From: Emmonsiellopsis sp. PD_33
Lineage: Eukaryota; Ascomycota; Eurotiomycetes; Onygenales; Ajellomycetaceae
DNA length: 64,000 nucleotides
NCBI GenBank assembly: GCA_032988165.1
Contig: JANTQF010000003.1
Span: forward strand, 240,389-304,388
Direction: 5' to 3'
Shown: in pieces, positions 1 through 12,464 of the stretch
Position numbering within the stretch: position 1 is the first letter of the stretch
Layout: each line of letters opens with the position of its first letter
The notes under the pieces: generated by a model
Databases searched by the model: none
What the model saw: only the letters and a program-made list of their open reading frames with translations
What the model was told of the DNA's origin: nothing
Program-made: the position numbers and the translations under genes

Positions 1-2863
1 AAGTGCAGCAGATAGTTAATAGACCTACCCTTGATCCATTCCTTCCACTGCTTGTTATAGCTATTCCAAATGAAATGACAGGGCATCTCTGAATACAGGT
101 ACTAGGCCTCTGGGTTCAAATGGTTGTACTCAAAGAACACTATGAATTTTGAACAGCTGTTACCCATACACCAGGTAACCTCCTCACAGTTGTCCCATTC
201 AGCCTCAGTGAAGTAGACCATCTGTTGGTCAGGCAGGTAGATAGGCAACATCTCTATGAATAGGAACTTCTGGTGCATGCAGAGGGCCAGTATCCACTAG
301 ATGGCCTCTGTCAGGCTGATATAACACCCATGCAGGCACAGGTCCATCTTATCATTGCACCCAACAATACATAGTGTTGTACAGTCCAGACCTTTATATA
401 TATATTTGTTTATATACTTAACAGCTTCCACAGTAGCACAAACCTCTACGTTGATGTGGGCCTTGTACATACATAGGAGGTAGGGGTTGTATGGAACCAC
501 CCATCAGTTGTTGATTGTGACCTCCCTGCCATTAACCCAACATTTAAAGGCCATAGATGGATCATCCTGCCATCTGTACAGAGAGTAGCCATCCTCTTCA
601 ATGACCATGGCATCTCAGAAGGCCTTTGGGAACTATTTGGTGCACTTACTGTCATCCTTGCAGGGGCTCCTTGAATCAGGTAGATCACACAGTTCATGGA
701 TCATATGCTTGCAGACCAACTCACTCAAACTGCCAGTGTCCTCAGCAGGGCTTAACAGCTCAGTGGATATAACCTCATTGATTGTATCTGGCCACATGAA
801 CTGTTCATTGTCCTCAAGCCAGACTAACAGGTGCATGTGAGGCAGGCCATGTTTCTGGTATTCAATCATCCACACCCTAGCCAGTATAGGGCCAAAGAGA
901 TGTCCATTCTTAAGCACACATAGGAAATGGATGATCTTCATGACAAACACCCACACAACCAAATCTAGACAGTCCACTGCAGCCTGCCCAGGCAGTAGCT
1001 CACAGGTTATCTCCTCCCAGCCAGGGTTAGCAGTGAATGTGATGAAGAGACTGGAGCAGCCATAGTTAGTGATAATTGCCATGAAGTCCTAGAATAGCTT
1101 ATACATGAAACATTCACTCCCCATATGTGATGCAGGCAGTATAACTCAGTGGCCAAGGTGCTCACAATCTGTATTGCCAGCCTGTATGGTGTCACACAGG
1201 CCATTGTACTGATCCACATGGATTTCCATTTGATGGGTATAGACCCAGTTGAGCCATTGTTCATCAATATTAGCATAGGCATCAACTAAATACTGCTGGA
1301 AAAGACGTCCAGCCTGAAAGAGTAGACTGTCAACCCCATCCCATTGGAAGAGATTATATGCATGCCAGTCATGCAGGGTCAGACTATTATCATTGCAGCT
1401 GTCAGTGTCATCTGCAGTACCATTCAGTTCATCATCATCTGCCTCCTATGCAGCATTAACAGCCATCATCCAGAGCATGTCAACATGCCACCCCTGTTCA
1501 CCCCATGGGAAAAGCAAAACATAGTGCAAAGGGAGATATAATGGACTGTGGGCATCAATGCAGGTTAGTTCTAGGCCAGCATCCAGCCACCACAGCATCA
1601 AATGAATGATGTGAGGGTGAATACAGGCACCAGTGGAGATGTTCTGTATGATAACAGCAACCTTCAACACAATCAGAAGGTTCTTATGGTGACAGTCATT
1701 GCCAGCCTCCAGCTGCACTACAGGGTTTATACCCACCCATGCAGTGGGGTTACCCCATAGGATCTCCCAGGCAGACCGGTAGAGGCAAATAAAAGGGTTA
1801 ACCTTATTTAAATTTAATGAGCAGTTAGCAATAGACTCAGCAGGGGTATAAACAGCTTTAAAAAACAAAAACCAACTATAAGTAATGCATTATGGATATG
1901 ATTAAACACCTCAGGATGTATAGCAGAGTCTGCACCATTTACAAACCCTGCACTGAACTGTGGGTCATAGATTCAGTTCTGTGCAAAACATGTATTCATC
2001 TTGGCCTCCAGCTCTAACAGCCCCTGTAGGTGGCAGAGCTTACCCTGTATCTGAAAAGGGATAGGGCCACCTGCAGGCAGGTGATCAAGTCATGGGTCCC
2101 ATTTGCATTTGATGGACATGAAGGCTAGGGTGGAATTGTAGTTGCATATATGTGTCTGAAAGTGCCTGGCCTCAGGGGTATCACCATAGAACAACTCACA
2201 TAGCTCCTGTGGCAGCTCTCTAGCAGGGGGTAATTTGACCTTACCCCTTGCACAGTAGGAGGAGAACACAGGGATAGCCTTTGATGAACTGCTCACATGT
2301 TCCTCCATCTAATGCTTGGCACTACAGGAGGAGCAGCAGACATCCATGTGACTAAATTCCAGAGGCTGACAGTTACATGTATTGGAACAAAAGGCCTGCA
2401 GAAGGTGACAGCAGGCACAGGTAGGCTATTGAGGTTGTTAGGGGGGTTCAGGAAGGGGACCAGAGGTGGGTATATGTGCCAGAGCCACAGTTTCAGGGAT
2501 ATGTTCAGGGGGGTTAGCCTCTGCCACAGCAGCCAAGCATCTGCATTTTGCCTCATGGGCACACTCACAGTTGAGCAGCCAGCAGTCTGCACAGTTTTTA
2601 AATACATACTGGCCAGAGCAGAACTCATGTGACAGGCAGTCTTGACAGCACATATCACATTGTGAAACATTAACAGGCAGCAAATTGAGCACAGAGGCAC
2701 TAACATCATGCAATGGCAGGCAGTCCTGCACTGAATGAGACTGGGGTTAGCAGCAGTGATGTTCACATGTGCAGCATCCCAAGCATGTGGAGTATAATGT
2801 GCCATTTGGGTGACAGAAGGCCTCAGATGGGTGAGAAAGCAAGCAGGTAGTACAATGTGGCAT
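1..2863 (-). pseudogene. Helitron replication initiator (Rep), decayed, truncated by window edge
   Basis: Rolling-circle transposon protein read leftwards; the helicase half would lie outside the window. A Cys-rich N-terminus (about 2310-2863, many CxxC pairs) is followed by the Helitron_like_N region. Visible motifs are LFITFTANPGW near 1020-1050, the metal-binding HUH motif as GLPHMHLLVWL near 823-855, and the catalytic tyrosine motif KYINKYIYKG at 391-419, so both active-site motifs survive. The frame is interrupted by TAG and TGA at expected Gln and Arg codons, and shifts once near 1860-1890 beside an A-rich run. Two rare surviving CpG sites lie here (about 1305 and 1777). The start is uncertain: an ATG at 2863 fits, but the frame stays open to 3043. 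The family call is firm; activity is very unlikely. Confidence 0.9.
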
Positions 2864-2919
2864 AATTGAATGTAAAATGAATGTAAAGTAGTCTATAATG
2901 ACAGTAGAGAGAGGTGTTT

Positions 2920-2933
2920 GGGGGGGGGGGGGG
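2920..2933. repeat. Poly-G run of 14
   Basis: Fourteen consecutive G residues lie just upstream of the Helitron relic start (read on the minus strand it is poly-C, giving a proline run in the open frame). It may be a length-variable site or an assembly-sensitive tract. Confidence 0.9.
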
Positions 2934-3549
2934 AAGGCACAGAAGGGGAAAAGGGGGAGCTGCAGAGCTGTAGAAGTAAATATCAGTGTGGGTAAACTAT
3001 AACCCAGAGCTGTGTGTGGCCTGTAGATTTTGATGGGGTGCACATGAGGTCATATTACTGCATTTTCTGCTTCTTATTCACCCATTTTTCTATAATTAAA
3101 GAGAGAGATAGTTCTGATGCTTCATTACTCATAAAGGCTTAGTAATAGCAAACTAAGATCTGTAGAAATTACTATATAACTAGATATTATCAGGAAAATC
3201 TTTCACTAATACTATCTTTAAGTAGGTTGCATGAATGTGAACAGCCCTGTCTTCCCCTTTTAATATTTAATATATCTTATAGATCTATATAAATTGTTCC
3301 TTCTACTTATAATTCTTTTAATCCTCTTTCTTTTCTATTCTATTTACTATCTATATTACTCTTTAGTCAATCTTCTATCTCCTCTCAATTCATATTTACA
3401 GCTCTATTATATATAGCTTCTTTATAAACCACATTCATGATATTATTATTATCTTTAACCTCTTGCAGCCCTGCTGATCCATTTATTAACTGGCTTATTC
3501 TAAGAGTTAGTAGTTTCCTGATATTCTATTAAACTTCTTAGTCTAAAAT

Positions 3550-4640
3550 GTCTCTATCTGTTGATACTGTAGATATAGAAGCCCTTGAAACTATCTAACA
3601 ATACAACTATTTACAGGCAAGTATTACTTAAGATCTACTAATAAACCTTTAAAATCCCATGTTTCTTGATGATCTAGCCCTTAACTCTACTAATTAGTAG
3701 TGTATCAAGGCTTTCCACTTGGCTCTTAAAGAACTCAAAATAGAGTTTTATAGTTACTATAAAACCTGATGATTTCATCTTTACTTTAATGAGGACTATG
3801 TCTATCAATAGTGTGTATGTATTGACTCCTATAAAATGCCTGAAGATTTATATATATTTTCAAAGGAAAACAATCTTAACCCTGAAGATGTTAATGCAGA
3901 GCTGCCAGCTCTAACACAGATTAAAAAGATGTTGATCTTTTAAGTTTATATCTTAGTTAAGATTAGATAGATTCATAAGCATCAGTTTAAGTATAAGGAT
4001 TATATTATGAGTTTTTTATAGAATATAGAATGTGTTTATAATATCCTTCTCATCCTACTCAGAAATTTTAAGATCATCATTCTTAGATCATTAAATTTAA
4101 ATGATGATCCTCAGCTTCAATATCAGTTTAAATAGGACTTTACAGTTCATAAAGATATTATTATAAAGTGGTTAATTTACTTGCATAAGAACTATCCAGG
4201 CTATAAAGATATTATCATTAATGAAGTAGCATGAAATTAACTACCTAAAAATAATAATGTCTCTGATTGAATCCTCTTCTATGAACTTGATGAGTATGAA
4301 CTTACTAAAGACATTAAATTTAGCTCTAAAGAAGATGAATTAATAGATCCTAATAATCTTAATATACTATTAAAATACTCTGTAGTACTAGATCTTTTAG
4401 TTTCCTACTCTGAAATTAAATAACTTAGATATAAACTTGACCTTTCTGAGCATTCTGACCATCTGACACTTCCTGTAGCCTAAAATATACTCTTAAGTAA
4501 ATTTAATAGTAATTAATCTCTATTTTCATGGGCATTTCCCATTCTCTTTCTAAAGAGTAAGGTAGACATTGGCAAAATCTTTTTGCTGCATGTAGAGCAC
4601 ATGGTAGCACAAGCATGCTTATATAATTTTAGCAGGCACA
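3550..4640 (+). pseudogene. Second Helitron, N-terminal DUF6570-type region, broken
   Basis: Rightward frame with many TAA and TAG stops replacing Gln codons. Recognisable blocks in order: a region around LPALTQIKKMLIF followed by a KYKDYIMSFL block (3890-4030), PGYKDIIINEVA near 4196-4230, and the block FNSN.SLFSWAFPILF near 4500-4550. In fungal and animal Helitron proteins these precede the Rep domain. Homology stops at about 4640, shortly before a minisatellite, so HUH and helicase domains are missing. It diverges head-to-head from the leftward Helitron at 1-2863 but is a different, more decayed copy. Identification rests on motif order, not on a search. Confidence 0.72.
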
Positions 4641-4755
4641 GTAATTTATTATATAGTCCCACTTGAAGTATGTAGAAGTCACTGTATGCAGCTGGTCTCT
4701 TACATGTGCCTGCAGTATAATAATAATACTAATAGTATTAACAGTGTAAATATTC

Positions 4756-5470
4756 TTAATTATATTAATATTAGTGGAGGTGTTGTTGCTGCTAATAGCA
4801 TTAACTATGCTAAGATTTATAGAGGTATCTTCATAGCTACTTATATTAGCTACACTAACATTAAGTGATGTGTCCCTACTATCATTCACATCAATTTTAG
4901 TAGAGATATTTCTATTACCACTCATGTTGATCATACTAATATTAGCTAGTATGTTCCTGCCCCTATTCATATTAATATTATTAGAGATATCCTCATTACC
5001 ACTCACATCAGCTACATTAATATTAGCTGGTGTGCTCCTGCCCCTATCTACATTAATATTATTAGAGATATCCTTATTGCCACTCATGTTAGCTATATTA
5101 ATGTTGGCTAATGTGCCCCTGCCCTTATTTATATTAATATTATCAGAGGTGTCTCTATTGCCACTTATGTCAGCTGCACTAATATTAGCCAGTGTACTTC
5201 TACCTCTATTTATATTAATGTTGTTGGAGGTGTCTCTATTATCACTTACATTAATCATATTAATATTGGCTGATATGCTCCTGCTCTCATTTATATTAAT
5301 ATTATTAGAGGTATTTCTATTATTACTTATATCAGCTACACTAATATTAATTAGTATGTTTCTACTCTTATCTGCATTAATATTAGTAACAGCATCAGCA
5401 GTACTCTATACTCTATTATTAATAATATTATCTTCACTAATACTGTCATTTATCACATGTTGGTTACATT
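4756..5470. repeat. 81-bp minisatellite, about nine copies
   Basis: Degenerate tandem array with an exact 81-bp period (for example TTAGAGATATCC at 4981, its match at 5062 and at 5143). Because 81 is divisible by three, open frames of about 200 codons run on both strands through it. They encode only low-complexity repeats (Asn/Ile-rich one way, Leu/Ile-rich the other) and are not credible genes. The same unit recurs in the opposite orientation at 11.01-11.35 kb. Confidence 0.9.
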
Positions 5471-6419
5471 GATTATTATTATTAGGTAATTCAGTAAAAG
5501 TACTATTTATTTATAATGTATAGAAACTATAAAAAGCAAAAAATAAAATCAAGATATATTAATAATTATTGAATGAATAGTGCTAAATGTTGTTTGAAAT
5601 AGGTAGTTATAATGATAAAGGGGAGAAATAGAAGAAAAAGCAAGAAAATTAAGAGTATAAGTATTAAGTATAAATAAGAGTTATAAAGAAGCTATTAATA
5701 AATAATATCACAATCTTACTGAGAGAAATATTAGGGGAAGAGACCTCTCAGTAATAAGTATATACTGCAGTAAAAGATGATTTCACATGATAAAAATAAC
5801 TAAATATTAAAAAACTATAGTAATCTATATTTCTTTCATTTTGAGTGCTAATGGAGTTATCAGCAGAGTATTAGCAATTATAGAGGCAGACTCTAAGTTA
5901 TAGACAGCTAGTCTGCAAAAGAATTAATATGCTATTATCTCAGAAGTAGAGTTAGATCTCAAGCAAATAAGAAAAAGTATGAAGAATCTATAAAGATATA
6001 TTAATTACTCTGCACCTTTCTATTTATTATCTATTAGCTTAGATAAATCAAGATCTTCTACTATATCAATATTTAAATCAGTAATGATTTTATTTACTGT
6101 AGTATCCCCATCATTCTTCTGGAATTCAGAAAGATTTCAAACTCATTTTTAAATAATATATTCTAATATATCTCTTTACTTCTCACACATTTTCCCCTAT
6201 ATGGCTGTTAAATCCTTGAATTTTCCTAATTATAAATGTTAGTAATAAAGATTTAATCCCATATAATCATAAAGTCTAATTCTTATAAAAGGCTAAAGCT
6301 CCATCAAATTTTAATTCTATATCTTCAAACTGATTAATATGATTTACTACCCAATAAATAGTCCTATTCAACAAACATCTTTTTCATCCTTCAACCTTCT
6401 ATCTTCAACTACCCCCAGC
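5471..6419. other. AT-rich stretch without recognisable gene
   Basis: No frame with recognisable motifs was found on either strand. It presumably includes the 5-prime flank of the pogo-like transposon that starts at 6420, but I could not identify its terminal inverted repeat. Confidence 0.5.
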
Positions 6420-8490
6420 ATGAGCTATGAAGCTTCAATTCAGGCCATGATTAGTGATTTAGAATTACAAGAGATGCCAAATTTCTTCTATACCACTAAA
6501 AAACATGCTGTCAATTGAATAACACTGATGTACTACTATAGAGGTGAGTAGAAGTCAAAAAAGGAAGCTGCCTTTTCAGTATGGTAAAACCTCAGAGATT
6601 CTGAAGAAAATCATCTCATAATCTATATAAATTGACTTGTAGACTGTAGTTTCCCTGTTACATCACATATTCTTGAAAATCTCATTCTTGAGAGCACTCA
6701 CTAGAGCTCTATAGGTAAGAACTGGGTGGCACAGTTCTGCAACTAACATAGAGATGAGATCAAGTCACTATATCTATAAAATATTAACTAAAAATGGAAG
6801 ATTGCAGATAATTCAGTATACTTTAGTTATTTCTTCATGCTTGTATTGATTTTTTACTTATATCTATCTATTCATTGATTTCATGGAATTATACTGATTC
6901 ATGGTCAGGTAGCTGTAGCAGACTATCAATAAATATCAGATTCTCCCTCAAAACACATATAATTTTGATGAAAAAGAATTCATTCTTAGCCTCATATAAA
7001 TAATCAAGTAAATCATCTCTATCAAATCTCTGAAATCAGAACAGATAATTAGTGCCAGTCAGAATAAGAGCTGCAAGTTCATATCTCTACTTGCAGCAAT
7101 CTATACTGATGGAACTGTAATCCCACTTGCTCTCATATATAAGGGGAAATCAAGGGATATGCAAGATATTTAACTAGAGGATTTTAATAGTAAAAAGGAT
7201 CAGGCCTACTTTGCTGCTTCAGAGAATAGATGGAGCAGTGATGAATATGGGTTAAAATGATTAATAGATGTGTTTAACTGTCATATAAAGGCTAAAGCAG
7301 GCTATAGATGGTAGCTTCTTATATTAGATGGCCATTCTTCTCATATTAACATGAGATTCATTGATTATACTGAGTAGAATTGTATTTTGCTTGCAGTCCT
7401 TCCTCCCCACTCTACACACTGTTTACAACTACTAGATGTCAGAATATTTAGACCACTAGTAAAGGTCTATTCAATACAATTAAATGAGAACATTCACACT
7501 ATGTTTAGCCTTATCCATATGATGAAGTGTGATTTCTGGCATTTATTCAAAATAGTATGGGAGGAAGCTATTACACCTGTAAATATAGCTACTGGATTTA
7601 CTGCTACTAGCATTTACTCTATTAACTCTGGGTGTATCCTTAATAAGATTCAATAGTGCTCATAAATGCCTGCAGAGCTCACTCATCTGACTCCTACAAC
7701 TATATGAGGGTGAAGAGGCCTTGTAAAGTGCATTGCCTGTGCATAATATTGACTTTCCTACAATACCTAATGACTTATTCATAATGAGGAGAGAATGGTG
7801 CTTGAGAGAGAGATTCTCATTATAGAGAATCAAAATCTCTAGAATGCCCTAAACCATGAATGAAAATAATAAAAGCATGGCAATTAAATGAGGTTATTTA
7901 ACTCAATTAATCCCTTCATAGCTCAGTTCTTCTTGCTGTTCAAAGTTCAAGCTGCTAGAGAGAGGAAAGCTGCTGTAGAGACTGAGAAAACTAATGAACA
8001 GGCCTGTAAGAATAAGGCCTGCCTATAGTGGGTAATTTTGAAGGAGTAGAAGGAGATTGCCACTGCAGAGCAGAAATCTCAATATGAGTAAGCCTGTAGA
8101 GAGGCCACTCAGTGCTGTGAGGACAAAAAAGCTGTGAGAGCTACTAAATACTAGCTTGATATTGAGATATGGACCACTAAGCACCTGTAGCAGTAAAAAG
8201 AGAAGGAAGAATATGCTACAAAATGCCTATAAGCACACTTAAATAGGGAGGTGAGCAGCCTGCAGCTAAAACAGCCTTCAAAATATATAACTACAGCCTC
8301 AATCAACTCTCCACATCCTATACAACCTTCCCAAAACAGTAATAATATTAATATGAATCCCCCCAAGTAAGATCTTATTACTCCTTTACTATTTCCTACT
8401 ACCTCAGTCTTAAATTATTTACCTATTTCAAATCCACCTACCTCTCATTTTAGCTGCCACCTAAGGCCCAACAATCATTTTTTGGATTAA
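6420..8490 (+). pseudogene. Pogo-like (Tc1/mariner superfamily) DDE transposase, decayed
   Basis: Cut-and-paste transposase relic. Order: helix-turn-helix start (MSYEASIQAMI), a CENP-B-like HTH region ending NWVAQFCN (about 6717-6740), then the DDE_1 catalytic domain. The three acidic positions are visible as YNFDEKEF (6958-6981), LLILDGHSSHIN (about 7318-7353) and LLDVRIF (about 7430-7450). The basic, Lys/Arg/Ala-rich C-terminus ends with a stop at 8488-8490. All other in-frame stops are TAG, TGA or TAA at expected Gln or Arg codons. The frame moves from phase 0 to phase 1 between 6842 and 6919, consistent with a 76-nt GT-AG intron (6843-6918). Alternatives for the shift are a plain indel. 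Family call is firm. Confidence 0.92.
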
Positions 8491-8592
8491 TCATACAGTT
8501 TTCTATGTAATATCCTGCATGTATTTTTAATGTTTAATTTTTAATATGAATATTTAATTGTGTTGTTAAGAAATCATCAAAAATGTACAGCT
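8354..8592 (+). repeat. 3-prime end of pogo-like element, also present inverted at 22.1-22.4 kb
   Basis: The last codons and 3-prime untranslated part of the transposase element match the reverse complement of 22140-22380 almost continuously. Similarity fades just after AAAATSTACAG, which probably marks the element end. Differences between the copies are mostly transitions. Confidence 0.85.
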
Positions 8593-8899
8593 ATTCACAG
8601 CAAAATTTGATGTTTATTAGATGGGGATATTCATTGAGTAGTAAATCACATTAATTGTTTATTTGAGATTCCTAATTACAAAGTACACCAAATTGACTGT
8701 GATAAAGATAGAAAGAATGGCAGTAGATTTCTATTTAAGGTACCTAAAGAACTTCTATGTGAGTAAGTTACTTACTAAGCTATACTAGCCTTAACTATAG
8801 AAAAGCTTCATAAATACCTGAAGAATATTATTGAAAAGTCATTATATACTGCATTTTAAGTTCTATAAAGTCAGTTAATAGAGATTAAGAATAATAAAA

Positions 8900-9500
8900 A
8901 ATAGAGTTTACCTTATTCTCATTATAAATATCATCTGAGCATAAATAAAGATAATTCTTTAGAAGCTCTATTTATATCTTCTTCTGTAAATTTACTTCCT
9001 TTGAGTACCTACTATCAAACATGCCATCAATGTATGCTTTGACTGTTGTTGTATGATAATATTGAACTGAAGTAATATATTTAAAAACCTACTAGTATTA
9101 TATTAGTATTAGAGTATTAGTATGTAAGTAATATACTTAGAGGAACTATCATTTATACCTCTCAATGATTAGGCTGCTTTATTAGCTAGTTTTTAAGATT
9201 AATTATATCTCTCATTTAATTTTACTACTTAATTAACTTCTCACACTATATTCTTTATACCTTCTTTATTAACTTTAACATCTGGAGCTTCTTTTCTTCT
9301 GGTCAAGATATCCACTGTGATAGTAGGATTTTATAGCTAAAGTATAATTTTCTAGCACATAAAACTCTAATATCATCAAAAAGGATATGATTATTATCTT
9401 ATAGTTTACTTCTATCTGACTTTTACTCTGATTCAGCCCATGGAAGACACCCTTTACCCTCTTTAGTCACATTATCTTTAATTATATTAGATGTGGTAAG
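8900..9500 (-). pseudogene. Unidentified coding relic, minus strand
   Basis: Not recognised. Read leftwards, one frame looks protein-like once TAG, TGA and TAA are treated as converted Gln/Arg codons. It contains NNHILFDDIRVLCARKLYF, then LLSQWISWPEEKKLQMLKL, then a Lys/Gln-rich helix-like stretch, and further on GSKFTEEDINRASKELSLF. The mix of Trp, Cys, Asp and Glu argues against chance translation of AT-rich DNA. It lies 400 bp beyond the pogo-like element on the opposite strand and could be a host gene fragment or part of another repeat. No function is proposed. Confidence 0.45.
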
Positions 9501-10778
9501 GGGAGTTTGATAGCTGCTAGTAGGGCCTAAGAAAATCTAATCATTATGAGAACTCAAGAAAGAGCTTCTAATTGAAAGAAATAATCTTTAGCTTACTAAT
9601 GTAAGATTCTAACTTAAATAATCAGTTGATTTCAGTACTGACACCATAAAATACTAATACTAATGAGTCAAATCATCTCATAATAGTATTAACATTAATA
9701 GATATAATATGATAAAGAGAATAACTCATCAGATCTAACTCAATTTATCTTTACTTATTTAGGGGAAGGTGAGGCTCATCTTTTATATTTATATTATTAC
9801 TAACTTCTTTCAAATCATCATTCCCATTCATATCATCACTGTCAGGATAATTATTAATAATAGGCTCTTACTTATACTTTGATCTATTTCTACCAGGCTG
9901 TGCTGCAGGCTTAATTCTAAACTATCTTATTAGTACAGGCTTCAAATTTGAATATCAAAATCATATACTATCTGAATCAACCTATCTCTAACTACTGACT
10001 TGCAGAATTCATCTCAAGCTATATGTCAACTAATTCTGACCTTTACAGCTTCTTTAGATGTTGATTTCAAAAGCTTTAAAGAAAAAGAAAAGACTCTAGG
10101 AATAAGAAGTGCACTAATCCAGTAGACAGTGAGATAGGATCTAATGTAATTAGAGGTAAGAAAAGAATGGAGCAAGGCAATCTTTAAACAGTAAAATATA
10201 GAAGTGAGAGAATAACTATTAGAACTAACTAATGAGAGTTAAGTTAGTATATAGCAAATATTTTATTAAAATAAGATGTGTCAAGAGAAACTAGTGCTAT
10301 TATAATAAAAACAGTTAGTATATAGCCATCTGAAGTAGGAATGTGATAGAAAGAGAGAAATCACTAAAAATAGATATAATCAGTATAATCTTTTTCTAAA
10401 GTAATGTTTTCTCCTGAAAAATAATAAGAATAATATCAATTATAATTTATTTTAATCTATTAGATCTCACAGTTCTGCACCATCAGCACTGATGGCTGAA
10501 ATTTACTTATAATTAATCTCTTTCTTTATAATTGATCTCATGCCAGCACTGACTGGGCTTCATAGCTGTATATGAGTCATCTCCTTCCCAAGTAATTCAT
10601 ATTAGTAGTAGCCTGGTCATTAATTGATCATCTATTTATATATTCATTTATTTATTGCATTCACATTCATATTTGTTCATTCTGAATGTCACTGACAGGA
10701 AAAACTGCTGTAGATAGGGGTAGAGGTTGAGAGTTAGTATAAGAATTATAGCATTAAATAATAATAGTATAGTAAACT
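9501..10778. other. AT-rich stretch without recognisable gene
   Basis: I see no conserved motif on either strand. Short frames are interrupted by frequent TAA and TAG. Confidence 0.5.
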
Positions 10779-10928
10779 ATCTTTTTATCTACATACTAGT
10801 AAATTTTAGCATATCTATTCTCCTACAATAAAAAGGCTTGAATACTTAGACATGGCCCATTACTAATTGATCTAATCTGAGTAGTCAAAAAAAGATGCTA
10901 AAATTTACTTGCATGCAGATAAGAAGAT
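10779..10928. mobile_element. MITE-like element with about 32-bp terminal inverted repeats
   Basis: Left arm 10781-10812 and right arm 10895-10926 are inverted copies differing at four of 32 positions, three of them transitions. Both arms contain AGTAAATTTTAGCAT. The arms are flanked by sequence compatible with a TA target duplication, as in Tc1/mariner-derived MITEs. There is no coding capacity in the 82-bp core. The right-hand 100 bp is related to 48225-48330. Confidence 0.72.
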
Positions 10929-11009
10929 AAGCACTAATCTTCTAAATGAAGTGAGGAAGGGGTGTATGCATCTAGTAGTATAAAATAGGGTAGTAGGTAA
11001 TATTAAAGA

Positions 11010-11345
11010 AATAAATTATGATAAAACTAATATTAATATGATTAATATAAGTAATGATACAGACATCTGAGCCACTAATATTAATGTAGATGAGGGTAGG
11101 AATACACTACCTAATATTAGTATAATCTAATGTAAGTAATAGTAATAAGGATACCTCTACTAATATTAATAAGAATAGTGGTAGGGATATACCAGCTAAT
11201 ATTAGTGTAGCTAATATGAGTAGCTAAATGGACACCTCCACTAATATTAATAGAGAGAGTAATATGAACACACCAGTAAATATTAACACAGCCTGATATA
11301 AGTGTCAACAGGAATACCTCTACTAATATTACTGTGAAGAATGGC
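11010..11345. repeat. 81-bp minisatellite, inverted partner of the 4.8-5.5 kb array
   Basis: About four units with the same consensus as 4756-5470 (blocks such as CTAATATTAAT, GGTAGGGATA, GCTAATATTAGTGTAGCTAA) but in opposite orientation. Confidence 0.85.
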
Positions 11346-12464
11346 AAATAACACAGTTATATAAATTAAATAGAGGAATAAAGGATAAAGATATAAAGAT
11401 AGGCAAAAGAAAAGTCAAAGTAATAAAGAAGTAACATTCTAAGGTCACTGGCCAATCTCATCCTTTAAAAAAATAAAAAACTAGCACCCAAAATCAACCC
11501 AGCCATACATATAAAGTAGAAGGAAAAGAGACAGTAAAAAGCCCAGATAGAGAGCTAGATTTACCCCTTAAAATCAAGCATCTAAAAATAAAGCTAATAA
11601 AATTAATTAAAAGAGATAAAGTAAGGTTCATCTGGATTTTAAAGCCTCTAAAACTACCTCCTAAGGGAGGAGATCATCTAATCCTTTACTCAATTGATAA
11701 TGATGGGGTTGTCAGGTGTAGACCCAGGCTAGTTACTAGCACAGAGAATAGAAGGTAGGAAAGAGTCTGAAGGAAAAATCTGGGACATATTATTTCAATA
11801 TATATTTTATATGGTGTACACTGTATTAGTAGCTATTATTTTATAGACAATTTTCATAACACCTTCTAAAATGACTAGGGACTTGAATACAGATAGAGAA
11901 TAATTGACAGTGTACTTAGTAGGCATGATAGGGGAAATCAATTTATTATACATTAAATTGTTATTCATAGAATTAAATTAATAGTATATTCATATAGAAG
12001 TATTTAAAATGGATAAAGTCAGCAGGTTTAATAGTATTCTATATGTACACTACATTCCTCCCAGATTAGACTAGTAGTGCCTGGGCATTAGGATGAGAGT
12101 TATAATAGAAGTATGTCAGCTCCTAACTAGCAACAGACAGTATTTAATACTAGTTAGTAGGTGACTCATATACTAACTTATATATCATGTTAGTTTCACT
12201 ACTTCTCTATTTTATGATGTCAAAGTTTTATATGTACATCTTTTGTATTAAATGTGATATTAGAGGAAGGAGGTGACAGGATTTTCTTTTCAAGAAGGAG
12301 GGGAGGTGATTTAAGAGTTTATTTTAATATAGTTATAGTCAGTATGATATAGGGAGGAGAATGTTGATGATCTTTAGTAGAAGAAAAGATATCTAAGAAA
12401 AGAGAAAATAAAGATAGTAAAGAGATAGAAAAAAACTAGGTATTTAGAACTTTTTTCCTCTTCT
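11346..12464. other. AT-rich stretch without recognisable gene
   Basis: No conserved frame or repeat was recognised on either strand. Confidence 0.5.

Noticed and set aside
4629..5472. About 200-codon frames on both strands
   Set aside because: The 81-bp period keeps frames open; the products are simple repeats with no unique segment.
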